Assembly: GCF_019679475.1 (NCBI RefSeq)
Contig: NZ_JAIEZP010000001.1
Coordinates: 620,001-684,000 of the forward strand
Reading direction: 5' to 3'
DNA length: 64,000 nucleotides
Source: Hyphomonas sediminis
GTDB lineage: Bacteria; Pseudomonadota; Alphaproteobacteria; Caulobacterales; Hyphomonadaceae
Part shown: positions 46,302 through 56,205 of the stretch, piece after piece
Layout: each line of letters starts with the position of its first letter
How positions within the stretch are numbered: position 1 is the stretch's first letter
The notes under the pieces: model-generated
Database searches by the model: none
Told to the model about the DNA's origin: nothing
Seen by the model: only the letters and a program-made list of their open reading frames with translations
Translations under genes and position numbers: made by a program

Positions 46302-48827
46302 CTAGGCCGCGCTTGCCTTGCCGCCGCCATTGCCGCCGGCGAGGACTTCCCGTTTGCCGGCGTGGTTGGGAGCAGAAATGATACCTTCTTCTTCCAGGCG
46401 GTCGATCAGGCCGGCGGCCTTGTTGTAGCCAACCTTCAGACGGCGCTGGAGATAAGAAGTCGAGGCGCGCTGATCGCGGACGACGATCTGGATCGCCTGG
46501 GCGAAGAGACCTTCATCTTCATCGCCGCCGCCACCGGTGCCGAGGATGGCATCCATCACGGCCGAGCCCGTGGAGCCGTCATCGGGCGCGTCAAGAATGT
46601 CCATCACATAATCCGGCTCGCCCTGGTCGCGCAGCCAATCGGCCACTGCGCCCACGTCTTCATCTGACACGAACGGACCGTGAAGGCGCTGGGATTTCTT
46701 GCCGGGGGCCTGATACAGCAGGTCGCCCATGCCAAGGAGCTGTTCGGCGCCCTGCTCGTTGAGGATCGTGCGGCTATCGACCTTGTTGGTCACCATGTAG
46801 GAGATCCGGGTCGGGAAGTTGGCCTTGATCGTGCCGGTAATAACGTCCACGGACGGACGCTGTGTGGCGGTGATCAAGTGGATGCCGGCGGCGCGCGCCA
46901 TCTGGGCGAGACGCTGGACGCAGCTTTCCACTTCCTTGCCGGCAACCAGCATCAGGTCCGCCATCTCGTCGATCACGACGACGATGTTCGGGATATGGTC
47001 GGTCGGCAGGATTTCGGTTTCATAGACGGGCTTGCCGCGATCATCGAAGGCGGTCTGCACCTTGCGGGTCATCTCTTCCCCGGCGGTGCGATACTTCGCG
47101 GCCTTCTCGTTATAGCCGCCGAGATTCCGGACGCCGGCTTTTGACATCAGCTCGTAACGGCTTTCCATCTCGCGCACGGTCCATTTCAGCGCGTTGACGG
47201 CCTTGTCCGCCTCGGTGACGACCGGAGCCAGGAGGTGGGGAATGCCTTCGTATACGGAGAGTTCGAGTTTCTTGGGGTCGATCATGATGAAGCGGCACTG
47301 TTCCGGTGTGTGGCGGTAGAGCAGCGACAGGATCATGGCGTTGACGCCGACCGACTTACCCGAACCGGTGGTACCGGCGATGAGCAAGTGAGGCATCTTG
47401 GCGAGGTCCACGACAGTCGGCAGACCACCGATGTCTTCACCCAGCGCCATCGGAAGGCTTGAGCGGTTACCGGTATAGGCTTCCGCTTCCAGCAGCGAGC
47501 GCAACCAGACTGTTTCGCGTTCTTCGTTCGGCAGCTCGATACCGATCGCGTTCTTGCCAGGCACAACGGCGACACGGGCAGAGACGGCGCTCATCGAGCG
47601 AGCGATATCATCCGCCAACGAAATGACGCGGGAAGACTTTACGCCGGGGGCCGGTTCCATTTCGAACAAGGTGATGACCGGGCCGGGGCGCACTTCCTTG
47701 ATGCGGCCACGGATGCCAAATTCCTTCAGGACTTCAGACAAGCGCGCGGCCTTGGCGATGAGGGCGTCCTCATCGATCACTTCGCGGCGCGCTTCTGGCT
47801 CCTGCATCAGCTCAATCGGCGGCAGGCGGGTCGACACGCGACGGCGTTCAGGCTGTGCAACCTTTGGAATGGAGGCAGAGCGCGGCGCCTGATTCGGCTT
47901 GGAGAAGGTGAAGCGCGGGGGACGCGACGGGCTGTCGTCTTCGTCATTGGCGGCTTCGAAGCCTTCTTCGTCCTCGTCCTCATCTTCCCAGTCTCCGTCT
48001 TCGGAGCGGGCGTAGTCTTCGTCCTCTTCCTCATCGAGGTCACGCAGGTAACGCGACGTGGGGACGTAATCCTCATCAGACTTGATGATCAGCGTGCGGT
48101 CTTCGCGCACAGCAGTGACGGTACGGGCCGGTGCGATCTCTTCTTCCTCTTGGGCGACCGCAGGCTGACGGGTAACCAGTTTCTGGCCGATGCGGATCAG
48201 CATTCCCCCTGCTCCGCGCGCATGGGTGACCGCGTGACGGCCACCGATGGCAGCTGTTTCCTGCAGGAGCTGAGCATCGCGGCGACCGAAGCCGAGGGCC
48301 GAAAGTGCGCACCACATCGCCAGACCACCGGCAAGGAAGCCGGCCCAGGTTTGCGGCGCGGGCAGCATCAGGGCGCTGAACGGCAGAACGATTAGATTGA
48401 ACAGGCCATCGCCCATCATGCCGCCGAGGCCGGCACTGAGGGGCCAGGATTCCGGAACCGGCCAGGCGGCAAAGCAAGCCGCCGAAAGCGGGACGGCCAG
48501 CGCCCCGAGCAACCAGCGGCGAACACGCGGCTGGCCAACCAGAACCGCACGCATTGCGCCGCCAATCATCAGGGCGAGGCCCGCGATCCAGCCGGACCAG
48601 CCAAGGGTCTGGCGCGCCAGGTCAGCAAAGACGGCGCCCGTAGAGCCGAAGAGGTTCTGCACCGCAGCGCCAGTGGCGGCATTCCAGCTCGGATCGGTCG
48701 GTGTGTAGGAGCCCACGGCGCCGCATACAAAGACGCCGGCGCCGAACGCGGCAGCGCCTGTCAGAATTCTCCAGACGGGATCGCTTACCGTGCGGAGTTC
48801 TGTGTCGCGGCTGGCGTAATCTTTCAT
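46302..48827 (-). CDS. ftsK: DNA translocase FtsK
   Basis: FtsK pumps chromosome ends through the closing septum and activates dimer resolution. The ATG at 48827 gives 841 residues. It has about four membrane helices in the first 180 residues, a strongly acidic linker (Asp/Glu-rich, about 264-298), and the motor with Walker A GTTGSGKS (485-492), 'VVVIDEMADLMLVAGKEVE' for Walker B and the ATQRPSVDVITG sensor. A C-terminal winged-helix gamma domain (RDQRASTSYLQRRLKVGYNKAA) reads KOPS. An earlier TTG (48935) or ATG (48872) would add 36 or 15 residues; the start is the least sure point. A single gene. Confidence 0.94.
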   Translation of the reverse strand: MKDYASRDTELRTVSDPVWRILTGAAAFGAGVFVCGAVGSYTPTDPSWNAATGAAVQNLFGSTGAVFADLARQTLGWSGWIAGLALMIGGAMRAVLVGQPRVRRWLLGALAVPLSAACFAAWPVPESWPLSAGLGGMMGDGLFNLIVLPFSALMLPAPQTWAGFLAGGLAMWCALSALGFGRRDAQLLQETAAIGGRHAVTHARGAGGMLIRIGQKLVTRQPAVAQEEEEIAPARTVTAVREDRTLIIKSDEDYVPTSRYLRDLDEEEDEDYARSEDGDWEDEDEDEEGFEAANDEDDSPSRPPRFTFSKPNQAPRSASIPKVAQPERRRVSTRLPPIELMQEPEARREVIDEDALIAKAARLSEVLKEFGIRGRIKEVRPGPVITLFEMEPAPGVKSSRVISLADDIARSMSAVSARVAVVPGKNAIGIELPNEERETVWLRSLLEAEAYTGNRSSLPMALGEDIGGLPTVVDLAKMPHLLIAGTTGSGKSVGVNAMILSLLYRHTPEQCRFIMIDPKKLELSVYEGIPHLLAPVVTEADKAVNALKWTVREMESRYELMSKAGVRNLGGYNEKAAKYRTAGEEMTRKVQTAFDDRGKPVYETEILPTDHIPNIVVVIDEMADLMLVAGKEVESCVQRLAQMARAAGIHLITATQRPSVDVITGTIKANFPTRISYMVTNKVDSRTILNEQGAEQLLGMGDLLYQAPGKKSQRLHGPFVSDEDVGAVADWLRDQGEPDYVMDILDAPDDGSTGSAVMDAILGTGGGGDEDEGLFAQAIQIVVRDQRASTSYLQRRLKVGYNKAAGLIDRLEEEGIISAPNHAGKREVLAGGNGGGKASAA

Positions 48828-48965
48828 CGTGGAAGGCGCTCCGTTTTTTACTCTGGTGCGGGCCTTCACCATGCCCGCGTTAGGCTTAACGCCCTGCAAA
48901 CGGACTGGCTGAAATTTGAAAGAATCTGCAGCCAAGGCAGGGTGTTCTCCATTTGGTTGAACATT

Positions 48966-48995
48966 AAAAGCCCCGGCAGATCGCTCCGCCGGGGC
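48966..48995 (-). terminator. Terminator of amtB
   Basis: GCCCCGGC (48970-48977) pairs with GCCGGGGC (48988-48995). On the minus strand the stem is followed by TTTTAATG. It lies shortly after the amtB stop at 49022. Confidence 0.8.
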
Positions 48996-49021
48996 CGCTG
49001 GTCTGTGGAATTCTATCCAGA

Positions 49022-50380
49022 TTAGCGGTTGGAGAATTCCGGGTAGGCTTCCAGGCCGATTTCGGCGCGGTCGAGACCCATTTCCTCGTCTTCCTCGCTT
49101 GGGCGCAGACCCAGCGTGAATTTAAGGATCAGCCAGACAACCGTCGAAGCGACACAGACGAACACTGCGGTGAGCGCCACGCCGACCAGCTGGCCGAGAT
49201 AGCTTGCGTCGCCGTTCGAGAGTGGAACGATCATCGTGCCCCAGATGCCGCACACAAGGTGCGCCGGAATGGCGCCGACAACGTCGTCGATCTTGAACTT
49301 GTCGAGTAGCGGCACGGTGATCACCACCAGGACACCGCCGACAGCACCGATGAGGACCGACAGGCCCATCGACGGAGCAAGCGGCTCAGCCGTGATCGAT
49401 ACAAGGCCGCCGATGGCGCCGTTAAAGATCATCGTGGCGTCGAGCTTGCCTTTATAAAGGACCGCCGTGGTGATCATGGCCGCCAGCACGCCGCCGACAG
49501 CAGCCATGTTGGTGTTGGCGAAGATCTGAGCGACCGCGTTGATGTCGGCGGCGGTGCCGGCAGCAAGCTGCGAGGCGCCGTTAAAGCCGAACCAGCCGAA
49601 CCACAGGATGAATGTGCCAAGAGCCGCGAGCGGGATGTTGGAACCCGGCATTGGGTTGACGTGACCGCCCGAATACTTGCCGCGGCGCGCGCCAAGGATC
49701 AGAGCGCCCGTCAGAGCCGCCCAGCCACCGGTTGAGTGAACCAGCGTCGAGCCTGCAAAGTCGGAGAAGCTCCACACAGTGTCGAGGTAACCACCGCCCC
49801 ATTCCCAGCTGGCAACGATCGGGTAGATGAAGGCCGTCAGGATCGCCGTGAAGATCAGGAATGGCCAGATCTTGATGCGCTCGGCCACTGTGCCCGAGAC
49901 GATCGAGGCGGCCGTGGCAACGAACACCATCTGGAAGAACCAGTCGGAGGCTGGCGCATAGCCGGAATCGGCTTCTACAGAGAGGTCGCCACCGCTCCAG
50001 GGACCAGGCGTGGTGCCGAGAAGCCCCATCAGCGCGGTCGCGCCGGGATAGGCCATGTTGTAACCGACAACCCAGAACATGAGACCGGCAACCGCGAACA
50101 GGGTGACGTTTTTGGTCGCCTGCATCGCAGCGTTCTTGGACCGAACAAGGCCCGCCTCGAGCATACAGAAGCCGGCCGCCATGAACATGACGATCAGACC
50201 CCCGATGAGGAACAGGTAGCTGTTATCGACATAGGCGCTGGCGCTGCCGCCGACCGCCTCTTCCAGCGCGGCGAGACGTGTCGCGACATCGTCTTCCTGC
50301 GCAAATGCCATGCCTGCCGTAAGCAGTGCCGCCGGAGCAAGCATGGCTCCGCGGATCCATCGTCCTATCAATTGGCCCAT
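49022..50380 (-). CDS. amtB: Ammonium transporter AmtB
   Basis: Channel for ammonium/ammonia uptake. The ATG at 50380 is behind a strong AAGGAGGGG site and gives 452 residues with a signal sequence, about eleven helices, the GGWAALTGALILGARRGKY segment, and the pore histidine motif VHSTGG. GlnK, usually coupled, is not adjacent. Upstream of the start I found no sigma-54 promoter. Confidence 0.95.
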   Translation of the reverse strand: MGQLIGRWIRGAMLAPAALLTAGMAFAQEDDVATRLAALEEAVGGSASAYVDNSYLFLIGGLIVMFMAAGFCMLEAGLVRSKNAAMQATKNVTLFAVAGLMFWVVGYNMAYPGATALMGLLGTTPGPWSGGDLSVEADSGYAPASDWFFQMVFVATAASIVSGTVAERIKIWPFLIFTAILTAFIYPIVASWEWGGGYLDTVWSFSDFAGSTLVHSTGGWAALTGALILGARRGKYSGGHVNPMPGSNIPLAALGTFILWFGWFGFNGASQLAAGTAADINAVAQIFANTNMAAVGGVLAAMITTAVLYKGKLDATMIFNGAIGGLVSITAEPLAPSMGLSVLIGAVGGVLVVITVPLLDKFKIDDVVGAIPAHLVCGIWGTMIVPLSNGDASYLGQLVGVALTAVFVCVASTVVWLILKFTLGLRPSEEDEEMGLDRAEIGLEAYPEFSNR

Positions 50381-50597
50381 GGGCCCCTCCTTCTTGCCAT
50401 CTTCGTCTCGCAGAGCCCGGAACCCCCCGCGCTCTCCCATGGCGATATGATTGCGCCTGCCCGAAAAAGTCGCACATGACGCAAAGGCGGCCTCCGATTC
50501 AGAGACTTTGTGGTCAAACCTTGTGCATAGTTGCGACCAATCGCCCAAAGGGGCGCCATCGCTGGACCGAAAGCCCCCGCAGAGCTACCTGTTTGGC

Positions 50598-51833
50598 ATG
50601 GCTGAACCCCAATCCCCTGCCCCGCTGGACGTAGACCTTGTTGTCGTTGGCGCCGGCCCCGTCGGTACAGCGCTGGCCGTCCTGGCGGCCAGAAAAGGCT
50701 TTGCCACCGTTCTGATCGATGCCCGGCCTGCAACCGCTGCGCCTGCTGCTGATACCCGCAGCTTTGCGATCGTCCGCGGCAGCTGGAGATTCCTGGGCGC
50801 CGCAGGCGTTCACGAGGATCTTGCCGGCCTGACAGAACCCCTGAACGGACTGGAAGCTGTCGATGGCGGCACCCACTGGTTCGGGGCGCCCTGGGCGGCT
50901 TTTTCGACAGACGACCTGCCCGACGGCGACCGCGAAGCGCTGGGTGAACTGGTGCCGGCGGGCGCCCTTCAGGCAGCCCTAGACCGGCAGGCCGGAGCGA
51001 CCGACGGGCTGATCTGGAAGCGCGGCGCCCGTTTTTCAGGCTACACGCCGGAAGCTGGTGGCGCACTAGTGCAGCTGGAAAGCGGCGAAACGATCAAATG
51101 CGCGGTGATTGCCGCCTGTGACGGCATTCATTCCGCCGTCCGGCAGGCCGCAGGCATCCGCACCGAAGGCCGCAGCTATGGAAAGAGCGTGTTTGCGGCA
51201 GATGTGCAGCTTTCCCGCCCGCACGGCGGCATAGCCCGGCAGCTGTTCACGCCGGAAGGCCCGTTTGCGACCCTGCCGCTGCCTGACAATCGGGCAAACC
51301 TGGCCTGGTATATGAAGACCGGCGCCGCCGAGACGCTGGCAAAAATGCCCAAGGACGCGATCGAGGCGGAACTGAATGCCCGCTTCTCCGAATTTGCCGG
51401 GCCGATGACGCTTGCCGGGCCGCCCCTCTCCTACCCGCTGGTCCTTCAGATTGCCCTCGACATGGTCGGCCCGAGAGTCGCGCTGCTGGGCGACGCGGCC
51501 CGCCGGGTCAATCCTTTGGCCGGCCAGGGCCTGAACCTTGGCTTCAAGGACGCCGCCGCCCTGTTCGACATTATCAGCGAGGCCCGCGAAGTTGGCCTCG
51601 ACCCCGGGAGCGACACGGTGCTGGCGCGTTACCGCGAATGGCGCCGCTTCGACTCGGCGGCAACCGCCCTGTTCATGGACGCAGTGGACCGCACCTTCTC
51701 CAATGACAATCTGCTGCTGAAACCCCTGCGGTCGCTCGCCCTGACAGCGGCCAACAAGATGGTCCCGATCCGGAAGGCGCTCGCCCGCCAGGCCAGCGCC
51801 GACCAGGACAGCCTGCCCAGCCTGATGCGCTAA
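50598..51833 (+). CDS. UbiH/UbiF-type FAD-dependent hydroxylase
   Basis: A flavin monooxygenase of 411 residues, likely for a ring hydroxylation in ubiquinone synthesis. It has the N-terminal GAGPVGTALAVLAA FAD-binding motif, the middle AACDGIHSAVRQAAGI DG motif, and GDAARRVNPLAGQGLNLG near the C-terminus. Which ring position it acts on cannot be decided. It starts about 220 bases from amtB in the opposite direction. Confidence 0.9.
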   Translation: MAEPQSPAPLDVDLVVVGAGPVGTALAVLAARKGFATVLIDARPATAAPAADTRSFAIVRGSWRFLGAAGVHEDLAGLTEPLNGLEAVDGGTHWFGAPWAAFSTDDLPDGDREALGELVPAGALQAALDRQAGATDGLIWKRGARFSGYTPEAGGALVQLESGETIKCAVIAACDGIHSAVRQAAGIRTEGRSYGKSVFAADVQLSRPHGGIARQLFTPEGPFATLPLPDNRANLAWYMKTGAAETLAKMPKDAIEAELNARFSEFAGPMTLAGPPLSYPLVLQIALDMVGPRVALLGDAARRVNPLAGQGLNLGFKDAAALFDIISEAREVGLDPGSDTVLARYREWRRFDSAATALFMDAVDRTFSNDNLLLKPLRSLALTAANKMVPIRKALARQASADQDSLPSLMR

Positions 51834-51923
51834 ACGCCCCTTCCCCCTTGCCCCGCCATGACCATTGGCGCGGCCCGCCTCGCGGCTTAAGCTTCCTGCC
51901 GGGGACAAATAAGGGGACGCCAG

Positions 51924-53234
51924 ATGAACACGCCGCTCCTGTGGACACGCCGCAGCCTGCTTGCCACCGCCGCGATAGCCCCGGCCGCCTGCGCCGCAGG
52001 GCCAGCGATGATGGCTGGTGACCACGACAGCGGTCGGTATCTGGCGACGACAGAATTTGAAGATCAGGACACGATCTGGGTGACCTGGGGCGAGAACGGT
52101 TTCCTCGGCGGCGAGCCGATGACCGAGACGCTGGTGCCTCTGATCCGGGAAATTTCGCCGCATGTGCGCGTACGCATTCTTTATAATCAGTGGACCTCCT
52201 GGCTGGATGCTGAAGCCAATCCCGAAACCACCCGGACACCGGAAGAAATGCATGCCCGGATTTCTGCCCGGCTGACCGAAGCGGGCGTGGACCTTGCCCG
52301 GATCGATTTCCAGATCACGCCGATGCTGTTTGGCGCCATTCAGGATCCGGGCCCCGTATTCCTGCGGCGGCAGGACGGCGACATGAAGATTGCAGACTTT
52401 GCCTCGCGCCACTTCGATCGGAAGGTTAGCTATCTTGATCGCGAGCTGGTCGCACCAATGGGCATAGCGGCCATCAGCTCCCAGATGAAATGCGACGCCG
52501 GAAACCGCCAGTGCAACGGGCGCGGCGTGTTGATGGTCGGCGGCGCGTTCGCGCAAAGGATCAATCCGGAAATGAGCCGGGCGGAGATGGAAGCAGAATA
52601 CCGCCGCGTACAAGGCGTTGAGAAGGTGGTCTGGCTGAACCACGGCCCAAGGGAAGAAGACTTCGATCTTCTGGAGGATGGACGCTGGGGCATTGGCACT
52701 GGCGGGCACATTGATGAGTTCTGCCGCTTCGTGGATGCGCGGACGGTCATCCTCGCCGAAGTTTCGGAGGCGGAGCGCACGCTCGGTCCCGTCCTTGCGG
52801 AAACCCATCGGCGCATGGAGGAGAATCTGGCGATTCTTCAGGCCGCACGCGACGTTGATGGCAATCCGTTCCGTATCCTGAGGGCGCCCCTGCCCCACCT
52901 TATGACATTCAAGCTTGCATTCGACGACCTGAACCCGTTCGAGAAATACTGGTTTGAGGGACCAGGGCCGGGCGACGAAATGGAGTTCTACCTTCCGGGA
53001 AGCTACACAAATTTCGTTATCGCCAACGAGATCGTTGTTACCTCGAGCTATTGGCGCGAGGGCATGGACGAGAAAATCCGCGCGCGAGACGAGGAAGGCC
53101 TCGCCGCCATTCAAGCGGCCTTTCCGGATCGCCGCGTTGTGCAAATCCACGCGACGCCCTTGCTGCACGATGGCGCCGGCATTCACTGTTATACCCGCAA
53201 CCAGCCCGTGAAGCGGGCGAAGCCGCGCGCTTAA
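51924..53234 (+). CDS. Exported agmatine deiminase-like protein
   Basis: 436 residues of the PAD_porph/agmatine deiminase family. The N-terminus has a Tat-like signal (TRRSLLATAAIAPAA). Catalytic features: WVTWGENGFLGG region, GGHIDEFCRFVD with its His and Asp, and the nucleophile in GAGIHCYTRNQP (Cys422). Family enzymes convert agmatine to N-carbamoylputrescine, but export would place it outside the usual arginine/putrescine pathway. The stop TAA (53232-53234) overlaps the stop of the converging DUF971 gene. Confidence 0.85.
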   Translation: MNTPLLWTRRSLLATAAIAPAACAAGPAMMAGDHDSGRYLATTEFEDQDTIWVTWGENGFLGGEPMTETLVPLIREISPHVRVRILYNQWTSWLDAEANPETTRTPEEMHARISARLTEAGVDLARIDFQITPMLFGAIQDPGPVFLRRQDGDMKIADFASRHFDRKVSYLDRELVAPMGIAAISSQMKCDAGNRQCNGRGVLMVGGAFAQRINPEMSRAEMEAEYRRVQGVEKVVWLNHGPREEDFDLLEDGRWGIGTGGHIDEFCRFVDARTVILAEVSEAERTLGPVLAETHRRMEENLAILQAARDVDGNPFRILRAPLPHLMTFKLAFDDLNPFEKYWFEGPGPGDEMEFYLPGSYTNFVIANEIVVTSSYWREGMDEKIRARDEEGLAAIQAAFPDRRVVQIHATPLLHDGAGIHCYTRNQPVKRAKPRA

Positions 53235-53536
53235 TCACCAACCGTCAGTGTTCGGAGAATGTTCCAGGTGTAAAGCCCACTGGAATGGCCATCGGAAAAA
53301 AAGATCCGCACGGCATACCGCCCAACAGGTTCTGCCTTCACCACGCGAATATCATCCGGCACGACCGGCGGCGGCGGTTTGGGGCCAGCGCCGTGCCCCT
53401 GCACTTCAGCAGATGGGCTTTCCAGCCGCAGCCTGCGATAGGCCACCTCACCGGATTTGCCATCATCAAACGCGGCATGCAGCGTCTGCGCGCCGGCTTT
53501 GAAAGTCAGCTTTACCGGCCAGGGCTGGGCGCTCAT
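53231..53536 (-). CDS. DUF971 protein
   Basis: 101 residues with the conserved [21 protein letters not shown] and ending [17 protein letters not shown], the layout of DUF971 (gamma-butyrobetaine hydroxylase-like N-terminal domain). Function of stand-alone members is unclear; some are linked to iron-sulphur protein biology. It overlaps the Trm112-like gene start by four bases and ends against the agmatine deiminase-like gene. Confidence 0.85.
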   Translation of the reverse strand: MSAQPWPVKLTFKAGAQTLHAAFDDGKSGEVAYRRLRLESPSAEVQGHGAGPKPPPPVVPDDIRVVKAEPVGRYAVRIFFSDGHSSGLYTWNILRTLTVGD

Positions 53537-53778
53537 GCGTCCGTCTCCGGAGCATCGTCTTCCGCTTCATCGAGATCGCGCGCCTCATCGGGCAGCATGA
53601 TCGGAATTCCGGCGCGGATCTGGTAGGCGAGCCGGGCATTCTTGGAAATGAGTTCGCCCTTTGCCCTGTCATAGGAAAGCGGCTGGCGTGTCAGCGGGCA
53701 AATCAGGATTTCCAGCAAGCGCGGATCGATGCCGTTGGGCGTGAACGTTCTGCCGTCTTCTTGAGGGTCATCTGTCAT
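53533..53778 (-). CDS. Trm112/UPF0434-like small protein
   Basis: An 81-residue protein with [20 protein letters not shown] and [17 protein letters not shown], the signature of bacterial Trm112-like proteins (UPF0434/YcaR). Only one of the usual cysteines of the zinc site is kept. It overlaps the DUF971 gene in ATGA, and lies 13 bases after the Lon-N gene. The start is set at the ATG with typical family length. Confidence 0.85.
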   Translation of the reverse strand: MTDDPQEDGRTFTPNGIDPRLLEILICPLTRQPLSYDRAKGELISKNARLAYQIRAGIPIMLPDEARDLDEAEDDAPETDA

Positions 53779-53791
53779 GGGGTGTTCCTGC

Positions 53792-54436
53792 TTACTGTAC
53801 CGGCCCGGCACCGCCCGGCGCACTGCCGAATTCCAAAAGCGCCGTCAATGCTTCGGTGCGCTCTTCAAGGCTTGGGGCTTCGAGCAACGCCTGTTTTTCC
53901 ACCGGCGTGAAAGGACAGCCCGACGCAAGCGCGTGCACAAGGGTTTCGAGCGATGCATTACGCATGGCCGACCAATCCGCCTCAAGACTATTTGCATCCG
54001 CATACGCACGGAAAGCATGGATGAGCCCGGTGCGCGCCCCACCCTCCCCTTCCGGAGGCGGTATCAGGTCGTCTCCAAACGGTTCCCAGTTGGGGGCCAC
54101 CTGACGGTAAGGCGTTGTCACGTCCAGTTCTTGCGCAATGACGAAGCGGCATATGCCGGTCAGCGAAATCAGATACCGGCCGTCAGAAGTTTCAGCATAA
54201 GATGTGATGCGGCCAGCGCAGCCTACATCCGCGATCTCAGGGTGATGCCGAGGGCCACCAAAGCTCTGCACCATACCAATCAGACGCGAGCCGCCCATCG
54301 CATCGTCAATCATGTTGAGATAGCGCGGTTCGAAAATATTCAGCGGCAACTGCCAGCGCGGGAAGACCAGCGCGCCGGGAAGCGGAAACACGGCAAGTGT
54401 CGCAGGCAGGTCAGCTGTCTTGCGATACGGCGCCAT
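53792..54436 (-). CDS. Lon protease N-terminal (substrate-binding) domain protein
   Basis: 214 residues that hold only the Lon N-domain: [26 protein letters not shown] and RLIGMVQ, then GCAGRI and a helical C-terminus. No ATPase or protease domain follows. Such stand-alone proteins are common in alphaproteobacteria and their role is not settled. A good ribosome site (AAGGAAAGG) precedes the ATG at 54436. It follows cnoX in the same direction. Confidence 0.9.
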   Translation of the reverse strand: MAPYRKTADLPATLAVFPLPGALVFPRWQLPLNIFEPRYLNMIDDAMGGSRLIGMVQSFGGPRHHPEIADVGCAGRITSYAETSDGRYLISLTGICRFVIAQELDVTTPYRQVAPNWEPFGDDLIPPPEGEGGARTGLIHAFRAYADANSLEADWSAMRNASLETLVHALASGCPFTPVEKQALLEAPSLEERTEALTALLEFGSAPGGAGPVQ

Positions 54437-54479
54437 GTGTTTCCTTTCCTTCCCCCGGCGCGGGGCGTTTGTGTCTGGC

Positions 54480-55367
54480 TCAGGCAAACATCAGTGAGGA
54501 AAGCCGGCGGCGGCCCTCGATCGTGATGGGATCCGCGTTGCCGGCAGCCTCAAAGATATTCAGCAATTTTTCCTTCGCCTTGCCGCCTTCCCAGTCGAGC
54601 TTCGATGAGAGGATAATCAGCAGGTGATCAGCCGCGTCCTGATAGCGGCCCAAAGCGGCGTACTGTTCGGCAAGCTCGAACCGCTTCTCGTGATCGCCCG
54701 GCGCAGCCATCACGGCAGAAAGGGCTTCATCAAGTTCGCTCGGCGGCGGAGCATCGGCCATCATTTCGATGGCCATGCGGACGCTCTTGATAGCCGAGTC
54801 GGTTTTCTTCGCGTCCGGCACCGTCGCAAGTGTCGCCTCAGCCGCTTCCTTATCGCCATTTGCAAGGTGACAGCGAGCAAGGCCAGCGATGGCAGCGATG
54901 TTCTCAGGCTCTTCCTGGAGAACAGCCGAATAGATTTCAGCGGCGAGCGCGATGTCCCCCGATTGGCTCGCAGCCTCTGCCTGGGCCAGCGCTTCGGCGA
55001 TCATCTGGCCAGTATCGGTGCCGGTGAGCAGCTTTTCGACAAAGCCGCGCACCTGGCTTTCAGGCAGGGCGCCGAGGAAGCCATCGACCGGGCGGCCTTT
55101 GTCAAAGGCATACACCGCGGGAATGGAGCGCACGCCGAGTTGGCCGGCATAGGCCTGGTGTTCCTCGGTATTGATCTTCACGAGCTTCACCGCGCCCTTC
55201 TTGCTCTCAACCACCTTTTCGATGATCGGGCCCAGCGTCCGGCACGGGCCACACCATGGCGCCCAGAAGTCGACGATTACCGGTTGGGTCATGGAGGCCT
55301 CGACCACGTCAGCCATAAAGCCCTGGTCTGTGCCTTCCTTGACGTGCTGGAGTTCAGCGTTGCTCAT
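54480..55367 (-). CDS. cnoX: Thioredoxin-TPR protein CnoX/YbbN
   Basis: 295 residues: an N-terminal thioredoxin domain with an intact WCGPC active site (Cys39, Cys42), then TPR-like helical repeats (about 130-280). CnoX is a holdase working with GroEL and thioredoxin under oxidative stress. In E. coli its active site is degenerate; here both cysteines are present, so it may also be a reductase. It opens the minus-strand quartet of CnoX, Lon-N, Trm112-like and DUF971. Confidence 0.9.
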   Translation of the reverse strand: MSNAELQHVKEGTDQGFMADVVEASMTQPVIVDFWAPWCGPCRTLGPIIEKVVESKKGAVKLVKINTEEHQAYAGQLGVRSIPAVYAFDKGRPVDGFLGALPESQVRGFVEKLLTGTDTGQMIAEALAQAEAASQSGDIALAAEIYSAVLQEEPENIAAIAGLARCHLANGDKEAAEATLATVPDAKKTDSAIKSVRMAIEMMADAPPPSELDEALSAVMAAPGDHEKRFELAEQYAALGRYQDAADHLLIILSSKLDWEGGKAKEKLLNIFEAAGNADPITIEGRRRLSSLMFA

Positions 55368-55545
55368 TAGAAGTGTCCCTTTGTTTCGGGCGCAAAGATG
55401 GGACGCCGCGATGATAAGCGCAAGCGGGTGGGCCGACGGGCCGCAGCCGCCTCATGAAAATCTGCCATCTGCCCTGTTTAGGCCCGGTTCAGCCCGCTAA
55501 GTGTAGGCGTTGATGCGTATGGTCATATAAAAGGAGGCCAGAACG

Positions 55546-56205
55546 ATGATGAACTTTCTCGCGCCGTTTGCTGCCGCTGCGCTGGTTGCCGGCGCCTCGC
55601 CCCTGCTCCCGGCGCTGAAACAGGCACCTGTCAGCCCGGCGGTCAGCACGCCTGCAACGACGCAGATGTCTGCTGCCGAACGCGGCGCTGTGCTCAAGGA
55701 TGCCGGAAAAGCGCTTGCCGCAGTGAAAACCGCGCGGGGCCGTTTCGAGCAAACCTCGCCCGATGGCGGATTTTCCACTGGCCAGTTCGCCATGCAGCGC
55801 CCCGGCAAGGTGCGGTTTGATTATGACGACCCGGTTCCGCTTCTGATGGTCAGCGATGGCACAACCGTCGCCCTTCAGGATAGCGACCTGGAAACGACGG
55901 ACCGCGTGCCCCTGAAATCAACGCCGCTATCCCTACTGCTGAGCGACCGAATGGACTTCGAATCCCAGGCGGACGTGCTGGACGTGCACCGCGCCAATGG
56001 CCGGACGAATATCACCGTGCAGGACAAGAATGGCGAAATGGAAGGCACGCTGACGCTGGTGCTGAGCTCGACCGACAATTCGCTGATCGGCTGGAATACG
56101 ACGGATGCCAATAGCGGCAACACATCGGTGACGCTGCGCAATGTCGAGACCGGCGCCAAGCTCAATCCGCGCCTGTTTATCCTTCGGGACTTCGACAACA
56201 ACTGA
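55546..56205 (+). CDS. lolA: Outer-membrane lipoprotein carrier LolA
   Basis: LolA carries lipoproteins across the periplasm. The 219-residue protein starts with a signal-like segment behind AAAAGGAGG, then 'TARGRFEQTSPDGGFSTGQFAMQRPGKVRFDYDDP', the typical LolA core, and the closing 'NPRLFILRDFDNN'. Two adjacent ATGs (55546, 55549) are possible starts. The window is rich in lipoproteins that would be its cargo. Confidence 0.9.
   Translation: MMNFLAPFAAAALVAGASPLLPALKQAPVSPAVSTPATTQMSAAERGAVLKDAGKALAAVKTARGRFEQTSPDGGFSTGQFAMQRPGKVRFDYDDPVPLLMVSDGTTVALQDSDLETTDRVPLKSTPLSLLLSDRMDFESQADVLDVHRANGRTNITVQDKNGEMEGTLTLVLSSTDNSLIGWNTTDANSGNTSVTLRNVETGAKLNPRLFILRDFDNN

Noticed and set aside
50381-50597. 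A sigma-54 promoter or NtrC sites for amtB
   Set aside because: No TGGCAC-N5-TTGC pattern on the minus strand in the region.
51066-53186. A 706-residue minus-strand frame over the hydroxylase and deiminase genes
   Set aside because: Antisense shadow spanning two real genes on the other strand.
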